In this document: in pieces, positions 15,528-23,262 of the stretch
Numbering within the stretch: the stretch's first letter is position 1
Layout of the letters: each line of letters opens with the position of its first letter
Assembly (NCBI GenBank): GCA_002724555.1
Contig: PBOZ01000043.1
Location: 1-35,573 of the forward strand
Direction of reading: 5' to 3'
Length of the DNA stretch: 35,573 bases
From: Rickettsiales bacterium
Lineage (GTDB): Bacteria > Pseudomonadota > Alphaproteobacteria > UBA8366
Translations under genes and position numbers: made by a program
Notes under the pieces: model-generated
Database searches by the model: none
Told to the model about the DNA's origin: nothing
The model's input: the letters and a program-made list of their open reading frames with translations, nothing else

Positions 15528-16171
15528 CAGTCGCCCTTGTACCCATGAAAGACCTCCCCAACGCTAAACAACGTCTTTCATCAATCTTATCCAAAGAAGA
15601 ACGCATAGGCCTCGTAAATGCAATGTTAGGGGACGTACTTGCCGCCCTCGCCAAAGCAGAAACTATAGAAGCAGTAAACATAATAGCGCATGATCAAAAT
15701 TTCTCAGAGTTTAATGTCGGCTTTATCCAGGAAGCCAAAAATGCCGGCTACAACGAAGCCGTAGGTTTTGCGCTTGAATGCGCGGAAATTGCCGATGCCT
15801 CAGCGGTCTTGGTGGTGCCCGGAGACATCCCTTTAGTGAAGGCTTCAGAAATTAATGCACTGGCTGCCAAAACTAAAGAACCCACGGTCCGAATTGCTGG
15901 CGCACGAGACGGTGACGGGACAAACGGCCTGTTGATATCCCCTCCAAGGCAGATGAATACCAACTTTGGAATTGGCAGCTTTGCACGCCATCAGAAAATT
16001 GCAAGAAACACTGGTGCGCACCTAGAGACCATAAAGGGAGAGGGAATTTCCTTCGATATCGATACACCAGACGATTTAATCGCCTATTGCGCTGTTGACG
16101 CGCAAAGCGAAACTCACACATTCCTTGACTTGAGTGGAATCCGCAGGCGACTGTTAGACGAGAACTCATAA
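15524..16171 (+). CDS. cofC: Phospholactate/3-phosphoglycerate/PEP guanylyltransferase of F420 synthesis
   Basis: A 215-residue CofC/FbiD nucleotidyltransferase. The start is GTG, overlapping the cofD stop as GTGA. Motifs are VALVPMKDLPNAKQRL (3-18, nucleotide loop), VPGDIPL (98-104, metal-binding Asp), RDGDGTNGLL (128-137), NFGIGSFARH (147-156) and FDIDTPDDL (177-185). It condenses GTP with a phosphorylated C3 acid for use by CofD. Which acid (2-phospholactate, phosphoenolpyruvate or 3-phosphoglycerate) is known to vary between lineages and is not determined here. The gene is markedly AT-richer than cofD by eye (one 60-base line near 15661 is about a third G+C). Confidence 0.93.
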   Translation: MTVALVPMKDLPNAKQRLSSILSKEERIGLVNAMLGDVLAALAKAETIEAVNIIAHDQNFSEFNVGFIQEAKNAGYNEAVGFALECAEIADASAVLVVPGDIPLVKASEINALAAKTKEPTVRIAGARDGDGTNGLLISPPRQMNTNFGIGSFARHQKIARNTGAHLETIKGEGISFDIDTPDDLIAYCAVDAQSETHTFLDLSGIRRRLLDENS

Positions 16172-16205
16172 ACAATGGCCAAAAACGGCGAAGATTAACC
16201 AAAGT

Positions 16206-18653
16206 ATGTCCAAACCCACAGAATATAAGCGTCCAGAAAGAAACGCAGCTCGTTTGCTCGCCAAACGGACCGATCTCTCCCAAATGATGGTGGAAGCATC
16301 CGAATTGCGTGACCTGCATTTTGGCAGAACGATCACTTATTCGCGTAAAGTTTTCATCCCACTCACCAAATTATGCCGCGATGTCTGCCATTATTGCACC
16401 TTCGCACAACCACCCCGAAATCTTGAGGAGGCGTTCCTCTCACCAGAACAAGTTTTAGAAATCGCCCGTGATGGGGCGGCAGCTGGATGTAAAGAAGCGT
16501 TATTCACGCTCGGCGATAAACCAGAACTGCGCTATCAAGCGGCGCGAGATGCGCTGGCCTCCTTCGGGCACGAAACGACATTGTCATATCTTCGCGAAAT
16601 GGCTCTTTTAGTTTTTGAAGAAACTGGGCTTCTGCCACATTTGAACCCAGGCGTGTTGGAGGCAAACGATTACGCTGCACTACGCGAAGTTTCCGCCAGT
16701 ATGGGGGCGATGCTAGAGAGTACATCAGCCCGCCTATTACAAAAAGGTCACTGTCACTACGGATCGCCAGATAAAGATCCTGAAGTTCGTATCGCTTCCA
16801 TGGCAGAAGCGGGGCAGCAAGGAGTGCCTTTCACAAGCGGAATCTTAATTGGGATCGGTGAAACACGTCTGGAACGTATTGAATCCCTACTAGCGCTTCG
16901 GGACCTGAACGACCTTTATGGTCACATTCAAGAAATCATCATACAGAACTTCCGGGCCAAGCCAGATACGTTAATGGCCAAGGCGCCAGAACCCTCGCTT
17001 GAGGATCTACAATGGACGATTGCGGCTGCACGCCTGCTGTTTGGCCCGAAGATGTCGATACAGGCCCCACCGAACCTAAGTGGCGAGAATGCAGCTGACC
17101 TTATTCCGGCTGGCATTAATGACTGGGGCGGCGTCTCGCCAGTCACGCCCGATCACGTCAATCCGGAAGCACCCTGGCCGCACCTGGCTGCTTTATCGCA
17201 AGCGACCGCCCGGCAGGACAAAATTTTAGTTGAGCGGCTGGCTGTATATCCCGAATATATTTTTGATGGTGAAACTTGGCTTGACGTTGCCTTCCGCTCA
17301 GAGATCCTAAGGCGGATCGATAGCGATGGCCTAGCGCGAACGGACAATTGGTCTCCAGGGATAGGCGAGGGCAATCCGATACCAATGCCAATGATTGCAC
17401 CAGACCTTGGCGCAAGCTCTGAGCTTAATGATATTCTTGCGCGCGGGGATGAGGGTGACGACCTCACAGAACGCGAAATAATTCGTCTCTTCGCCGCGCG
17501 CTCTGGCGAAGTCGACGAAATCGCAAGTGTAGCGAACAATATCCGCCAACGGGTCAACGGCGATGCGGTTAGCTACGTTGTTAATCGGAATATCAACTAC
17601 ACCAACGTCTGCTACTTTGGCTGTAAGTTCTGCGCATTTTCAAAGGGCAAAACCCATGAGGCCCTGCGTGGCAAACCTTACGATTTAGCGATGGGTGAGA
17701 TTATCCGACGGGCCGAAGAAGCCTGGGACCGCGGAGCAACTGAAGTATGCCTACAGGGAGGCATTCACCCAGATTATACCGGTGAGACCTATTTAGAGAT
17801 TCTGCGGGCTATTAAATCAGCATTACCCGAGATGCACGTTCACGCCTTTACACCGCTAGAAGTTTTTCAAGGCGCTAAGACGCTTGATCTAACGCTAGAC
17901 ACCTATCTCGGAATGTTGCGCGACGAAGGCCTGGGTACCTTGCCTGGGACCGCTGCGGAAATTCTAGATGACGAAGTCCGCGCAACGCTTTGCCCTGACA
18001 AAATCAACACGAACCAGTGGCTTGAAGTAATGGAAACGGCGCACGGCCTTGGCCTTCGCAGTACCGCCACCATCATGTTCGGCCATATCGAGCGTCCAGT
18101 TAATTGGGCGCGTCACCTTTTGCGCCTTCGTGATCTACAGAGGCGAACCAATGGCTTCTCAGAACTCGTCCCACTGCCCTTTGTTCATATGGAGGCCCCT
18201 ATTTATTTGAAAGGTGCCGCGCGCAAGGGACCCAGCTGGCGCGAAACTTTGTTGATGCACGCCATCTCGCGCATCGCATTACATCCGTATTTTACGAACA
18301 TACAAACTTCTTGGGTGAAGCTCGGCGCTGATGGTCTTGCAGCTTGCCTCGATGCTGGCTGTAATGACGTTGGCGGAACTCTTATGAACGAGACGATCAC
18401 ACGTGCAGCCGGTGCTGCACACGGCCAGGAGATGCCACCGATACAAATGGAAGTGATCATCCGCGGTGCGGGCCGCAAACCACGACAGCGCACAACGCTT
18501 TACGGAGACGCGCCCGAAATACAACGCACACGTTCTTTCGACGCAGCACCAGTCACACCGATTGTGGAGACCCCCCTCCGGCGAAATGGCAGAAATCAGG
18601 GACGCGGTACGCTCGTGCGCCCTGGCCTTAACGTGCCAAGCGCTGCCGAATAA
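16206..18653 (+). CDS. fbiC: Fused Fo synthase (CofG-CofH), radical SAM
   Basis: An 815-residue fused 7,8-didemethyl-8-hydroxy-5-deazariboflavin (Fo) synthase. The N-terminal CofG half carries CRDVCHYC (Cys57, Cys61, Cys64), and the C-terminal CofH half carries CYFGCKFC (Cys469, Cys473, Cys476); both are CxxxCxxC [4Fe-4S]/SAM clusters. Other marks are NLSGENAADLIPAGINDWGGVSPVTPDHVNPE in the first half and VCLQGGIHPDYTGETYLEIL in the second. It joins tyrosine and 5-amino-6-ribitylaminouracil to form Fo, the deazaflavin of F420. The fused form is the actinobacterial arrangement; methanogens use separate proteins. A 34-bp gap follows cofC, without a strong ribosome site, and an LLM gene follows after 47 bp. 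Confidence 0.95.
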   Translation: MSKPTEYKRPERNAARLLAKRTDLSQMMVEASELRDLHFGRTITYSRKVFIPLTKLCRDVCHYCTFAQPPRNLEEAFLSPEQVLEIARDGAAAGCKEALFTLGDKPELRYQAARDALASFGHETTLSYLREMALLVFEETGLLPHLNPGVLEANDYAALREVSASMGAMLESTSARLLQKGHCHYGSPDKDPEVRIASMAEAGQQGVPFTSGILIGIGETRLERIESLLALRDLNDLYGHIQEIIIQNFRAKPDTLMAKAPEPSLEDLQWTIAAARLLFGPKMSIQAPPNLSGENAADLIPAGINDWGGVSPVTPDHVNPEAPWPHLAALSQATARQDKILVERLAVYPEYIFDGETWLDVAFRSEILRRIDSDGLARTDNWSPGIGEGNPIPMPMIAPDLGASSELNDILARGDEGDDLTEREIIRLFAARSGEVDEIASVANNIRQRVNGDAVSYVVNRNINYTNVCYFGCKFCAFSKGKTHEALRGKPYDLAMGEIIRRAEEAWDRGATEVCLQGGIHPDYTGETYLEILRAIKSALPEMHVHAFTPLEVFQGAKTLDLTLDTYLGMLRDEGLGTLPGTAAEILDDEVRATLCPDKINTNQWLEVMETAHGLGLRSTATIMFGHIERPVNWARHLLRLRDLQRRTNGFSELVPLPFVHMEAPIYLKGAARKGPSWRETLLMHAISRIALHPYFTNIQTSWVKLGADGLAACLDAGCNDVGGTLMNETITRAAGAAHGQEMPPIQMEVIIRGAGRKPRQRTTLYGDAPEIQRTRSFDAAPVTPIVETPLRRNGRNQGRGTLVRPGLNVPSAAE

Positions 18654-18700
18654 ACAGGTTTACACCGGCGGCGTGCCGGATTTGAGCATGGGAGATTGTC

Positions 18701-19645
18701 ATGACGGTAGGTATCGGCTTGGGCCTTTCAAATTATACCTTTTCATCCGCTGGTGGTTATTGGGACTGGGTGCATATGTGCGACGACGAAGGCGTCGACT
18801 CCATCTGGCAGACAGACCGCCTCGTCTCTCGTGAGCCATTTCTTGAATGCATGAGCGCCATGGCTGCCCTGGCGGGTGCCACAAAAAAATTAAAGTTTGG
18901 CATGAACGTCGCATCTTTGGGCATTCGCGACCCACTTATCACGGCTAAGGAATGTGCAACCATCGACTACCTGTCTAACGGTCGTCTGCTTCCTGCCTTT
19001 GGCCTTGGCAGCAACCGATCGCGCGACTGGATTGCTAGCGGTCGAGCAACCAAAGCCCGCGGCCAGCGAATGAACGAGGCACTGGAAATCATAACACGCC
19101 TCTGGAAAGAGGAAAAAGTGACCTTTGAGGGAAAACATTTTCAATACACAGAGGCAACGATCTCTCCTCGCCCGGCCCAGGATCCGCTTCCCTGCTGGAT
19201 CGGTGGCAGCGCTCGAGCTGCGGTTGAGCGAACCGTCAACTATGGCACAGGATGGCAGGCATCTTTCCAAACTCCTGAAGAAGCAGGCAAAGTTGTAGCC
19301 GACATAATGCAGTACGCCAAGGAGAAGGGTAAACACATGGACCCAGATCACATGGGCATGGGTTTCGGTGTCCGCTTCGGCTCCTGGGATGATCCCATCG
19401 TGCAGCAAGCCGCATCTGCTTTTGAGAAACGCAGTGGCCGGGATCCAAAAACCGGCATGGCGGTCGGCGACGCAGAAGATATTCTTGAGATGATCTGGAG
19501 CTATATTCCACACGGACTTTCCAAGTTCATCCTTCGCCCCCTCGGCGATGGCGATGAGGAAATGATGGCGCAATCTCGCCGAATAATCGACGAAGTTCTG
19601 CCTCACGCCAAAGTTTTCACGGAACGTCGCAAGATGGCAAGCTGA
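18701..19645 (+). CDS. LLM-class oxidoreductase in the F420 operon
   Basis: A 314-residue LLM-family protein starting MTVGIGLGLSNYTFSS, behind GGGAGA. Barrel landmarks: DEGVDSIWQTDRLVSREP, LKFGMNVASLGIRDPLITAKECATIDYLSNGRLLPAFGLGSNRSRDW, EALEIITRLWKEEKVTFEGKHFQY and PLPCWIGGSARAAVERT. The segment NGRLLPAFGLGS corresponds to the SGGR..xGxG strand. It differs from the Rv2161c- and Rv3520c-like proteins here and is not given a subfamily. Because it lies just after fbiC (47 bp) and before the NUDIX gene (19 bp), it belongs to the biosynthesis transcript, so it is the strongest candidate for an F420-dependent enzyme with a housekeeping role, or one acting on the cofactor itself. Confidence 0.88.
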   Translation: MTVGIGLGLSNYTFSSAGGYWDWVHMCDDEGVDSIWQTDRLVSREPFLECMSAMAALAGATKKLKFGMNVASLGIRDPLITAKECATIDYLSNGRLLPAFGLGSNRSRDWIASGRATKARGQRMNEALEIITRLWKEEKVTFEGKHFQYTEATISPRPAQDPLPCWIGGSARAAVERTVNYGTGWQASFQTPEEAGKVVADIMQYAKEKGKHMDPDHMGMGFGVRFGSWDDPIVQQAASAFEKRSGRDPKTGMAVGDAEDILEMIWSYIPHGLSKFILRPLGDGDEEMMAQSRRIIDEVLPHAKVFTERRKMAS

Positions 19646-19664
19646 GGCGATTTCGTCAAAACAT

Positions 19665-20093
19665 ATGGCGTCTCAAGAGACATTTGTAGCCCAATCAGGG
19701 ATTATCCCATATAGGAACAAGGGCAAGGACCTCGAGGTTTTACTTATAACTTCTGTCGGCAGCAGTCGCTGGATACTCCCAAAAGGTCATATCGAAGATG
19801 GAATGTCGCCTAGAGAATCTGCCACCAAGGAAGCTCTCGAAGAAGCTGGCGTCAACGGCACGGTTTCAACTAAAAAAATTGGTGATTACACATATAGTAA
19901 AAAGGAAAAGAAAAACGGACCAATTTATAAAGTCGATATTTACGCAATGCATGTAAATTTTGAACTCGAAATTTGGCCGGAAGAAGGCGAACGGCGACGT
20001 AAATGGATGCCGATACAAGAGGCCATAAAATCAGTCAATGAGAAGGGACTGCGGAGTGTCATCCGTCACTTCTCTGAGTTAATGGGAAAGTAA
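19665..20093 (+). CDS. NUDIX hydrolase, DIPP-like
   Basis: A 142-residue NUDIX protein. SRWILPKGHIEDGMSPRESATKEALEEAGV holds the NUDIX box at residues 41-63: Gly41, Glu56, Glu59, Glu60 and Gly62 are kept, while position 7 of the box is Met instead of Glu and position 15 is Lys instead of Arg. Departures at position 7 also occur in the RWxxPKG branch, which includes diadenosine and diphosphoinositol polyphosphate hydrolases. It lacks a signal peptide. As last gene of the F420 operon, 19 bp after the LLM, it may remove toxic nucleotide by-products (for example of CofC chemistry), but this is positional inference; the true substrate could be any nucleoside diphosphate derivative. Confidence 0.88.
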   Translation: MASQETFVAQSGIIPYRNKGKDLEVLLITSVGSSRWILPKGHIEDGMSPRESATKEALEEAGVNGTVSTKKIGDYTYSKKEKKNGPIYKVDIYAMHVNFELEIWPEEGERRRKWMPIQEAIKSVNEKGLRSVIRHFSELMGK

Positions 20094-20171
20094 GCTTTGC
20101 TGCATTCTCAGGAGTAACTTGCATCTCTGGCTAAATATTCTCCGAACTCTCAGAACCTAAACACGGCAAGC

Positions 20172-21047
20172 TTACTCATTCAATTTTCTATCCACTGCAG
20201 GATCGAGCATCTCGCTGACATAGTGGTTGCCGAAACCGGCGTCGTTGACGCGTTTTAGTGAATCCAATACACCGTCTACAAGCATTGTCTTCCGCCCCAG
20301 ACTCTCAGCAAACTCGGCAAAGTATCGGATGTCTTTCCAGGAATTCGAAAGTGAAAATTCATGCCCTCGATAGTTGCCTTGCATCGCCGGCGTGATCATT
20401 TTTTCAAAAGTACCGGATTTAGCAGCTCCGCCGGACATGGCCATGTGTAGTTTTGTCCAATCGACACCTGCCTGTCGCGCGATGCTGTAGGACAAAGCTA
20501 AGAGCTGGCCCGTTGACTGGGTGACGAAATTGTTCATCAATTTTGCGGTGTGTCCCATACCCGTTGACCCGAAATGGAGTATAGTTGTGCTGTAGGATTG
20601 AATTAATGGTTTAACCCGATTAAACACTCCTTCCTCTGCACCAACTAGGCTTGTCAACTCACCGAGCGCTGCCTTTTCTGGATTGGCTGTTACCGGCGCG
20701 TCAACGAAATCAACACCAATAACTCTTAGTTCCTGATCAACCCGCATAGTCGATTGCGGGCATGCCGTCGTCGCATCAACGATGGTTTGTCCTGCGCGCA
20801 GATCAGGTTTTAACTGAGCGATAACGTTTTCGACAACTTCCGAGTCGCTGAGACATAAAAATATTACTTCACTCGCATGCGACAGGCTCGACAAGGTCTC
20901 AACTTCCAGCGCGCCCTTTCCTACCAAGTCATCTACTGGTGCACGATTGCGATGGGCGATGATCGTCAAATTATTTCCTGACTTCATCAGGTTTTCCGCC
21001 ATGCCGTGTCCCATTAAACCAACGCCAATAAATCCGACCTTAGTCAT
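20172..21047 (-). CDS. 3-hydroxyisobutyrate dehydrogenase-family oxidoreductase
   Basis: A 291-residue beta-hydroxyacid dehydrogenase. The N-terminal GFIGVGLMGHGMAENLMKSG gives the GxGxxG dinucleotide loop (8-13), DAPVTANPEKAALGELTSLVG corresponds to the substrate loop (usual form DAPVSGG.xGA..GTL), and GHTAKLMNNF carries the catalytic lysine. It oxidises or reduces 2- or 3-hydroxy acids with NAD(P). The substrate loop departs from the common form, which may point to an unusual hydroxyacid. The ATG follows GAGGG, and the gene is divergent from an LLM (21118). The convergent gap to the NUDIX gene is 78 bp without an obvious terminator. 6-phosphogluconate-type or tartronate-semialdehyde reductase activity cannot be excluded. 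Confidence 0.88.
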   Translation of the reverse strand: MTKVGFIGVGLMGHGMAENLMKSGNNLTIIAHRNRAPVDDLVGKGALEVETLSSLSHASEVIFLCLSDSEVVENVIAQLKPDLRAGQTIVDATTACPQSTMRVDQELRVIGVDFVDAPVTANPEKAALGELTSLVGAEEGVFNRVKPLIQSYSTTILHFGSTGMGHTAKLMNNFVTQSTGQLLALSYSIARQAGVDWTKLHMAMSGGAAKSGTFEKMITPAMQGNYRGHEFSLSNSWKDIRYFAEFAESLGRKTMLVDGVLDSLKRVNDAGFGNHYVSEMLDPAVDRKLNE

Positions 21048-21117
21048 TCACCCTCATCCTTTTCAGTTCTCGACCTATTATAGATCTAGCGATCAAACGA
21101 CTGGAGGCGAAAACTAT

Positions 21118-21972
21118 ATGGACATCGGAATCGTAATGCCTTGTTCAGCAATTACCCCGCCCGACTTAATTGCCGAAACCGCTAGGGCAATTGAAGAACG
21201 GGGCTTCGCATCGATCTGGGCACCAGAGCACGTCATCTTCTTCGAGGAATACCAGTCTCAATACCCTTATGCGGACCACGGTAAGCTTCACGGCTTTGAC
21301 CACGGTATGATGGAACCATGGACAACCTTGAGTTTCATCGCGTCGAATACCAGTCATGTAAAACTGGGTTCAAGTATCTGCCTCGTGCCGCAACGCAATC
21401 CGGTATATACCGCCAAACAAGTTGCCGACGTCGATTTTCTCTCAAATGGGCGCGTAATCTTTGGTGTTGGTGCCGGCTGGCTTAAAGAAGAGTTTGACGC
21501 ACTGCAGGTTCCATTCGAACGTCGGGGTGCCCGCACTCGTGACTATATAAAAGTCATGCAAGCGCTCTGGACAATGGAGCAGCCATCTTACACAGGTGAG
21601 TTCTATAAACTCCCCAACTGCACCCAAAGTCCAAAGCCGGTTCAAAATCCGCATCCCCCGATATTTTTTGGCGGAGAAAGTCGGCCCGCACTCCGGCGTG
21701 TTGCCGAACTCGGACAAGGTTGGATGGGCGCAAGCCTGATGCCGGAAGATTTACCCGAGAAGATTGCGCTTCTAGATGAACTCCTTGCCGAAGCAGGACG
21801 AAACCGAGGCGACATAGACATCTACACATTGCCAAACCAAGCGCCAAAAGCGGAACTCTTTCCTCGATACGAAGACTTGGGCGTAAAGCAAGTCATACAT
21901 CTGGTGCCTATGAAGAATATCGACGACGTCCGCCAACGACTCGATACATTAGTAAAAATATCTATGAGATAG
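21118..21972 (+). CDS. LLM-class oxidoreductase, Rv2161c-like (predicted F420-dependent)
   Basis: A 284-residue LLM-family protein. The frame is open from 20947, but ATG at 21118 follows a TGGAGG ribosome site and starts the barrel (MDIGIVMPCSAIT), so it is chosen. Motifs: RGFASIWAPEHVIFFEEY, KLGSSICLVPQRNPVYTAKQVADVDFLSNGRVIFGVGAGWLKEEFDAL (GVGAGW..EEF), FERRGARTRDYIKVMQALWT and PPIFFGGESRPALRR. It belongs with the 1219, 2096 and 4061 proteins in the Rv2161c-like group. A divergent start with the hydroxyacid dehydrogenase at 20172-21047 (70 bp apart) suggests a shared promoter region. An AT-rich hairpin follows the stop codon directly. Confidence 0.88.
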   Translation: MDIGIVMPCSAITPPDLIAETARAIEERGFASIWAPEHVIFFEEYQSQYPYADHGKLHGFDHGMMEPWTTLSFIASNTSHVKLGSSICLVPQRNPVYTAKQVADVDFLSNGRVIFGVGAGWLKEEFDALQVPFERRGARTRDYIKVMQALWTMEQPSYTGEFYKLPNCTQSPKPVQNPHPPIFFGGESRPALRRVAELGQGWMGASLMPEDLPEKIALLDELLAEAGRNRGDIDIYTLPNQAPKAELFPRYEDLGVKQVIHLVPMKNIDDVRQRLDTLVKISMR

Positions 21973-22085
21973 TATATATTAAATATTTTTATTTAATTAT
22001 TATTATAATATCATTATTTATTATAAATTCATTGTTTATTATTAATATTTAATTTTATATTCAAATGATGATATTTTAAAAAATT
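21973..22085. other. Very AT-rich intergenic segment
   Basis: A stretch of about 113 bp with almost no G or C, made of TATTA, TTATTA and AATATT runs, in a window that is otherwise balanced. No ORF, RNA gene or known element is seen. A near-inverted pair occurs at AATATCATTA (about 22007) and TGATGATATT (about 22066). Together with the following 22086-22215 stretch, which is ordinary in composition, it forms a 243-bp gap between two LLM genes that converge. Confidence 0.6.
21978..21997 (+). terminator. AT-only stem-loop just after the LLM stop codon
   Basis: ATTAAATA at 21978-21985 and TATTTAAT at 21990-21997 are perfect 8-bp complements around a TTTT loop, five bases past the stop of the LLM gene. 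The stem lacks G-C pairs, so it would be weak as an intrinsic terminator and the call is tentative. Confidence 0.3.
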
Positions 22086-22215
22086 ATGCAGCCCCAAGAA
22101 AGAAGTCTGACTCACAAAAACATAAACTCCGCATTAAAGAGATACCGGTTTGAGACCGACATTCGGAACCACTCAGCAATTGATAAAAATTGCCTGATCA
22201 CTATTTAGGGTCGCA

Positions 22216-23244
22216 TTACAAACCATTCCTAACTTTGGGCGCTACCTCGGCAGCGAACAAACGCATACAATCCAAAGTCACTTCCTGCGGCATACCCGCC
22301 CAATCCATGCTCATAATGAGGTGATTCGTTCCAACTTTTCGGTGCAAATCAATGATCTGCTCCGCGACCTCATCAGGTGAGCCAAGCAAAAACCGGTCTC
22401 CAATTAAATCATCAAAGGCTTGATCAAATTTGCTGTCATCATCTGGCAGCTCATCGCTCTGTCCCCAATCAATATAATTTTCGTATTTGCCCGCGAGGTA
22501 CGGACCGCACAACCGAAGTGCTTCAGCCTTCGACGGTGCCACGAAAACTTCACGCCGCATAGGAAGCTCGTCGGGGAAGGGTTTGCCTGCCGCATCAAGG
22601 GCTTTTTTATATATTTCCATCTGACGAACGATTGTCGATATCTCACTATGAGGGTTGATATACCAGCAATCTCCCATACGGGCCGCACGTTCGATTGCCG
22701 GATCCGCATTCGCGCCTATCCAAATTGGTGGATATGGATTTTGTAATGGCTTCGGTAGACATGTCGCACCGTCAAGTTCAAAATGAGAACCGCACATGTC
22801 GACTACTTCCTCGGTCCAAAGGCGTTTTATTGCGATCAAATTCTCTTCAAACCGCCTCGCGCGTTCGCTTCGGTTGGTACCAAACGCCTTCAACTCAACT
22901 TCACGATACCCAAGCGCTGCCCCGACGATCAATTTGCCACCGCACATTACGTCGATCGTAGCGAGTTGCTCTGCAATATCTAAAGGCTTCTGCAAAGATA
23001 GTAGAATGATACCGGCATTCAGACGCATGTTCGGTGCCTCGGCCGATAACCGCGCTAGAATTGGGAACTGTTGAAATGCCTGATACGGGGCAGTGCTATA
23101 ATGCGACGTCTTAGTCAGAGAGTCATAGCCAAGCTCATCGGATAAACGCACCACTTCGAGCAAGTCCTCAAATTTTTGGGTTATATCCGCTTCCATCGGA
23201 TATTGTGTGCGCAAAGCTAATCCAAATTGAAATTTCTTAGCCAT
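22216..23244 (-). CDS. LLM-class flavin- or F420-dependent oxidoreductase
   Basis: A 342-residue LLM-family protein. The second ATG (23244, MAKKFQFG) is preferred to 23250, since AGGG then lies eight bases upstream. Segments: ELGYDSLTKTSHYST, NMRLNAGIILLSLQKPLDIAEQLATIDVMCGGKLIVGAALGYREVELKAFG, RARRFEENLIAIKRLWTEEVVDMCGSHFEL and PPIWIGANADPAIERAARMGDCWYI. GGKLIVGAALGYR.VE is typical of LLMs often annotated flavin-dependent, and F420 is less certain than for the other LLMs here. It starts 18 bp downstream of an exported metallophosphoesterase, both on the minus strand. A flavodoxin-like reductase divergent from that gene could supply reduced FMN if this is a two-component enzyme. Confidence 0.87.
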   Translation of the reverse strand: MAKKFQFGLALRTQYPMEADITQKFEDLLEVVRLSDELGYDSLTKTSHYSTAPYQAFQQFPILARLSAEAPNMRLNAGIILLSLQKPLDIAEQLATIDVMCGGKLIVGAALGYREVELKAFGTNRSERARRFEENLIAIKRLWTEEVVDMCGSHFELDGATCLPKPLQNPYPPIWIGANADPAIERAARMGDCWYINPHSEISTIVRQMEIYKKALDAAGKPFPDELPMRREVFVAPSKAEALRLCGPYLAGKYENYIDWGQSDELPDDDSKFDQAFDDLIGDRFLLGSPDEVAEQIIDLHRKVGTNHLIMSMDWAGMPQEVTLDCMRLFAAEVAPKVRNGL

Positions 23245-23262
23245 CAGCATTTCCCTAAATCG

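Noticed and set aside
18890-19606. 238-residue minus-strand ORF opposite the LLM at 18701
   Set aside because: Antisense to a clear LLM gene; no domain or ribosome site.
19665-20093. NUDIX protein as inactive because of Met and Lys at two box positions
   Set aside because: The three key glutamates remain, and departures at position 7 also occur in the RWxxPKG branch, so loss of activity is not supported.
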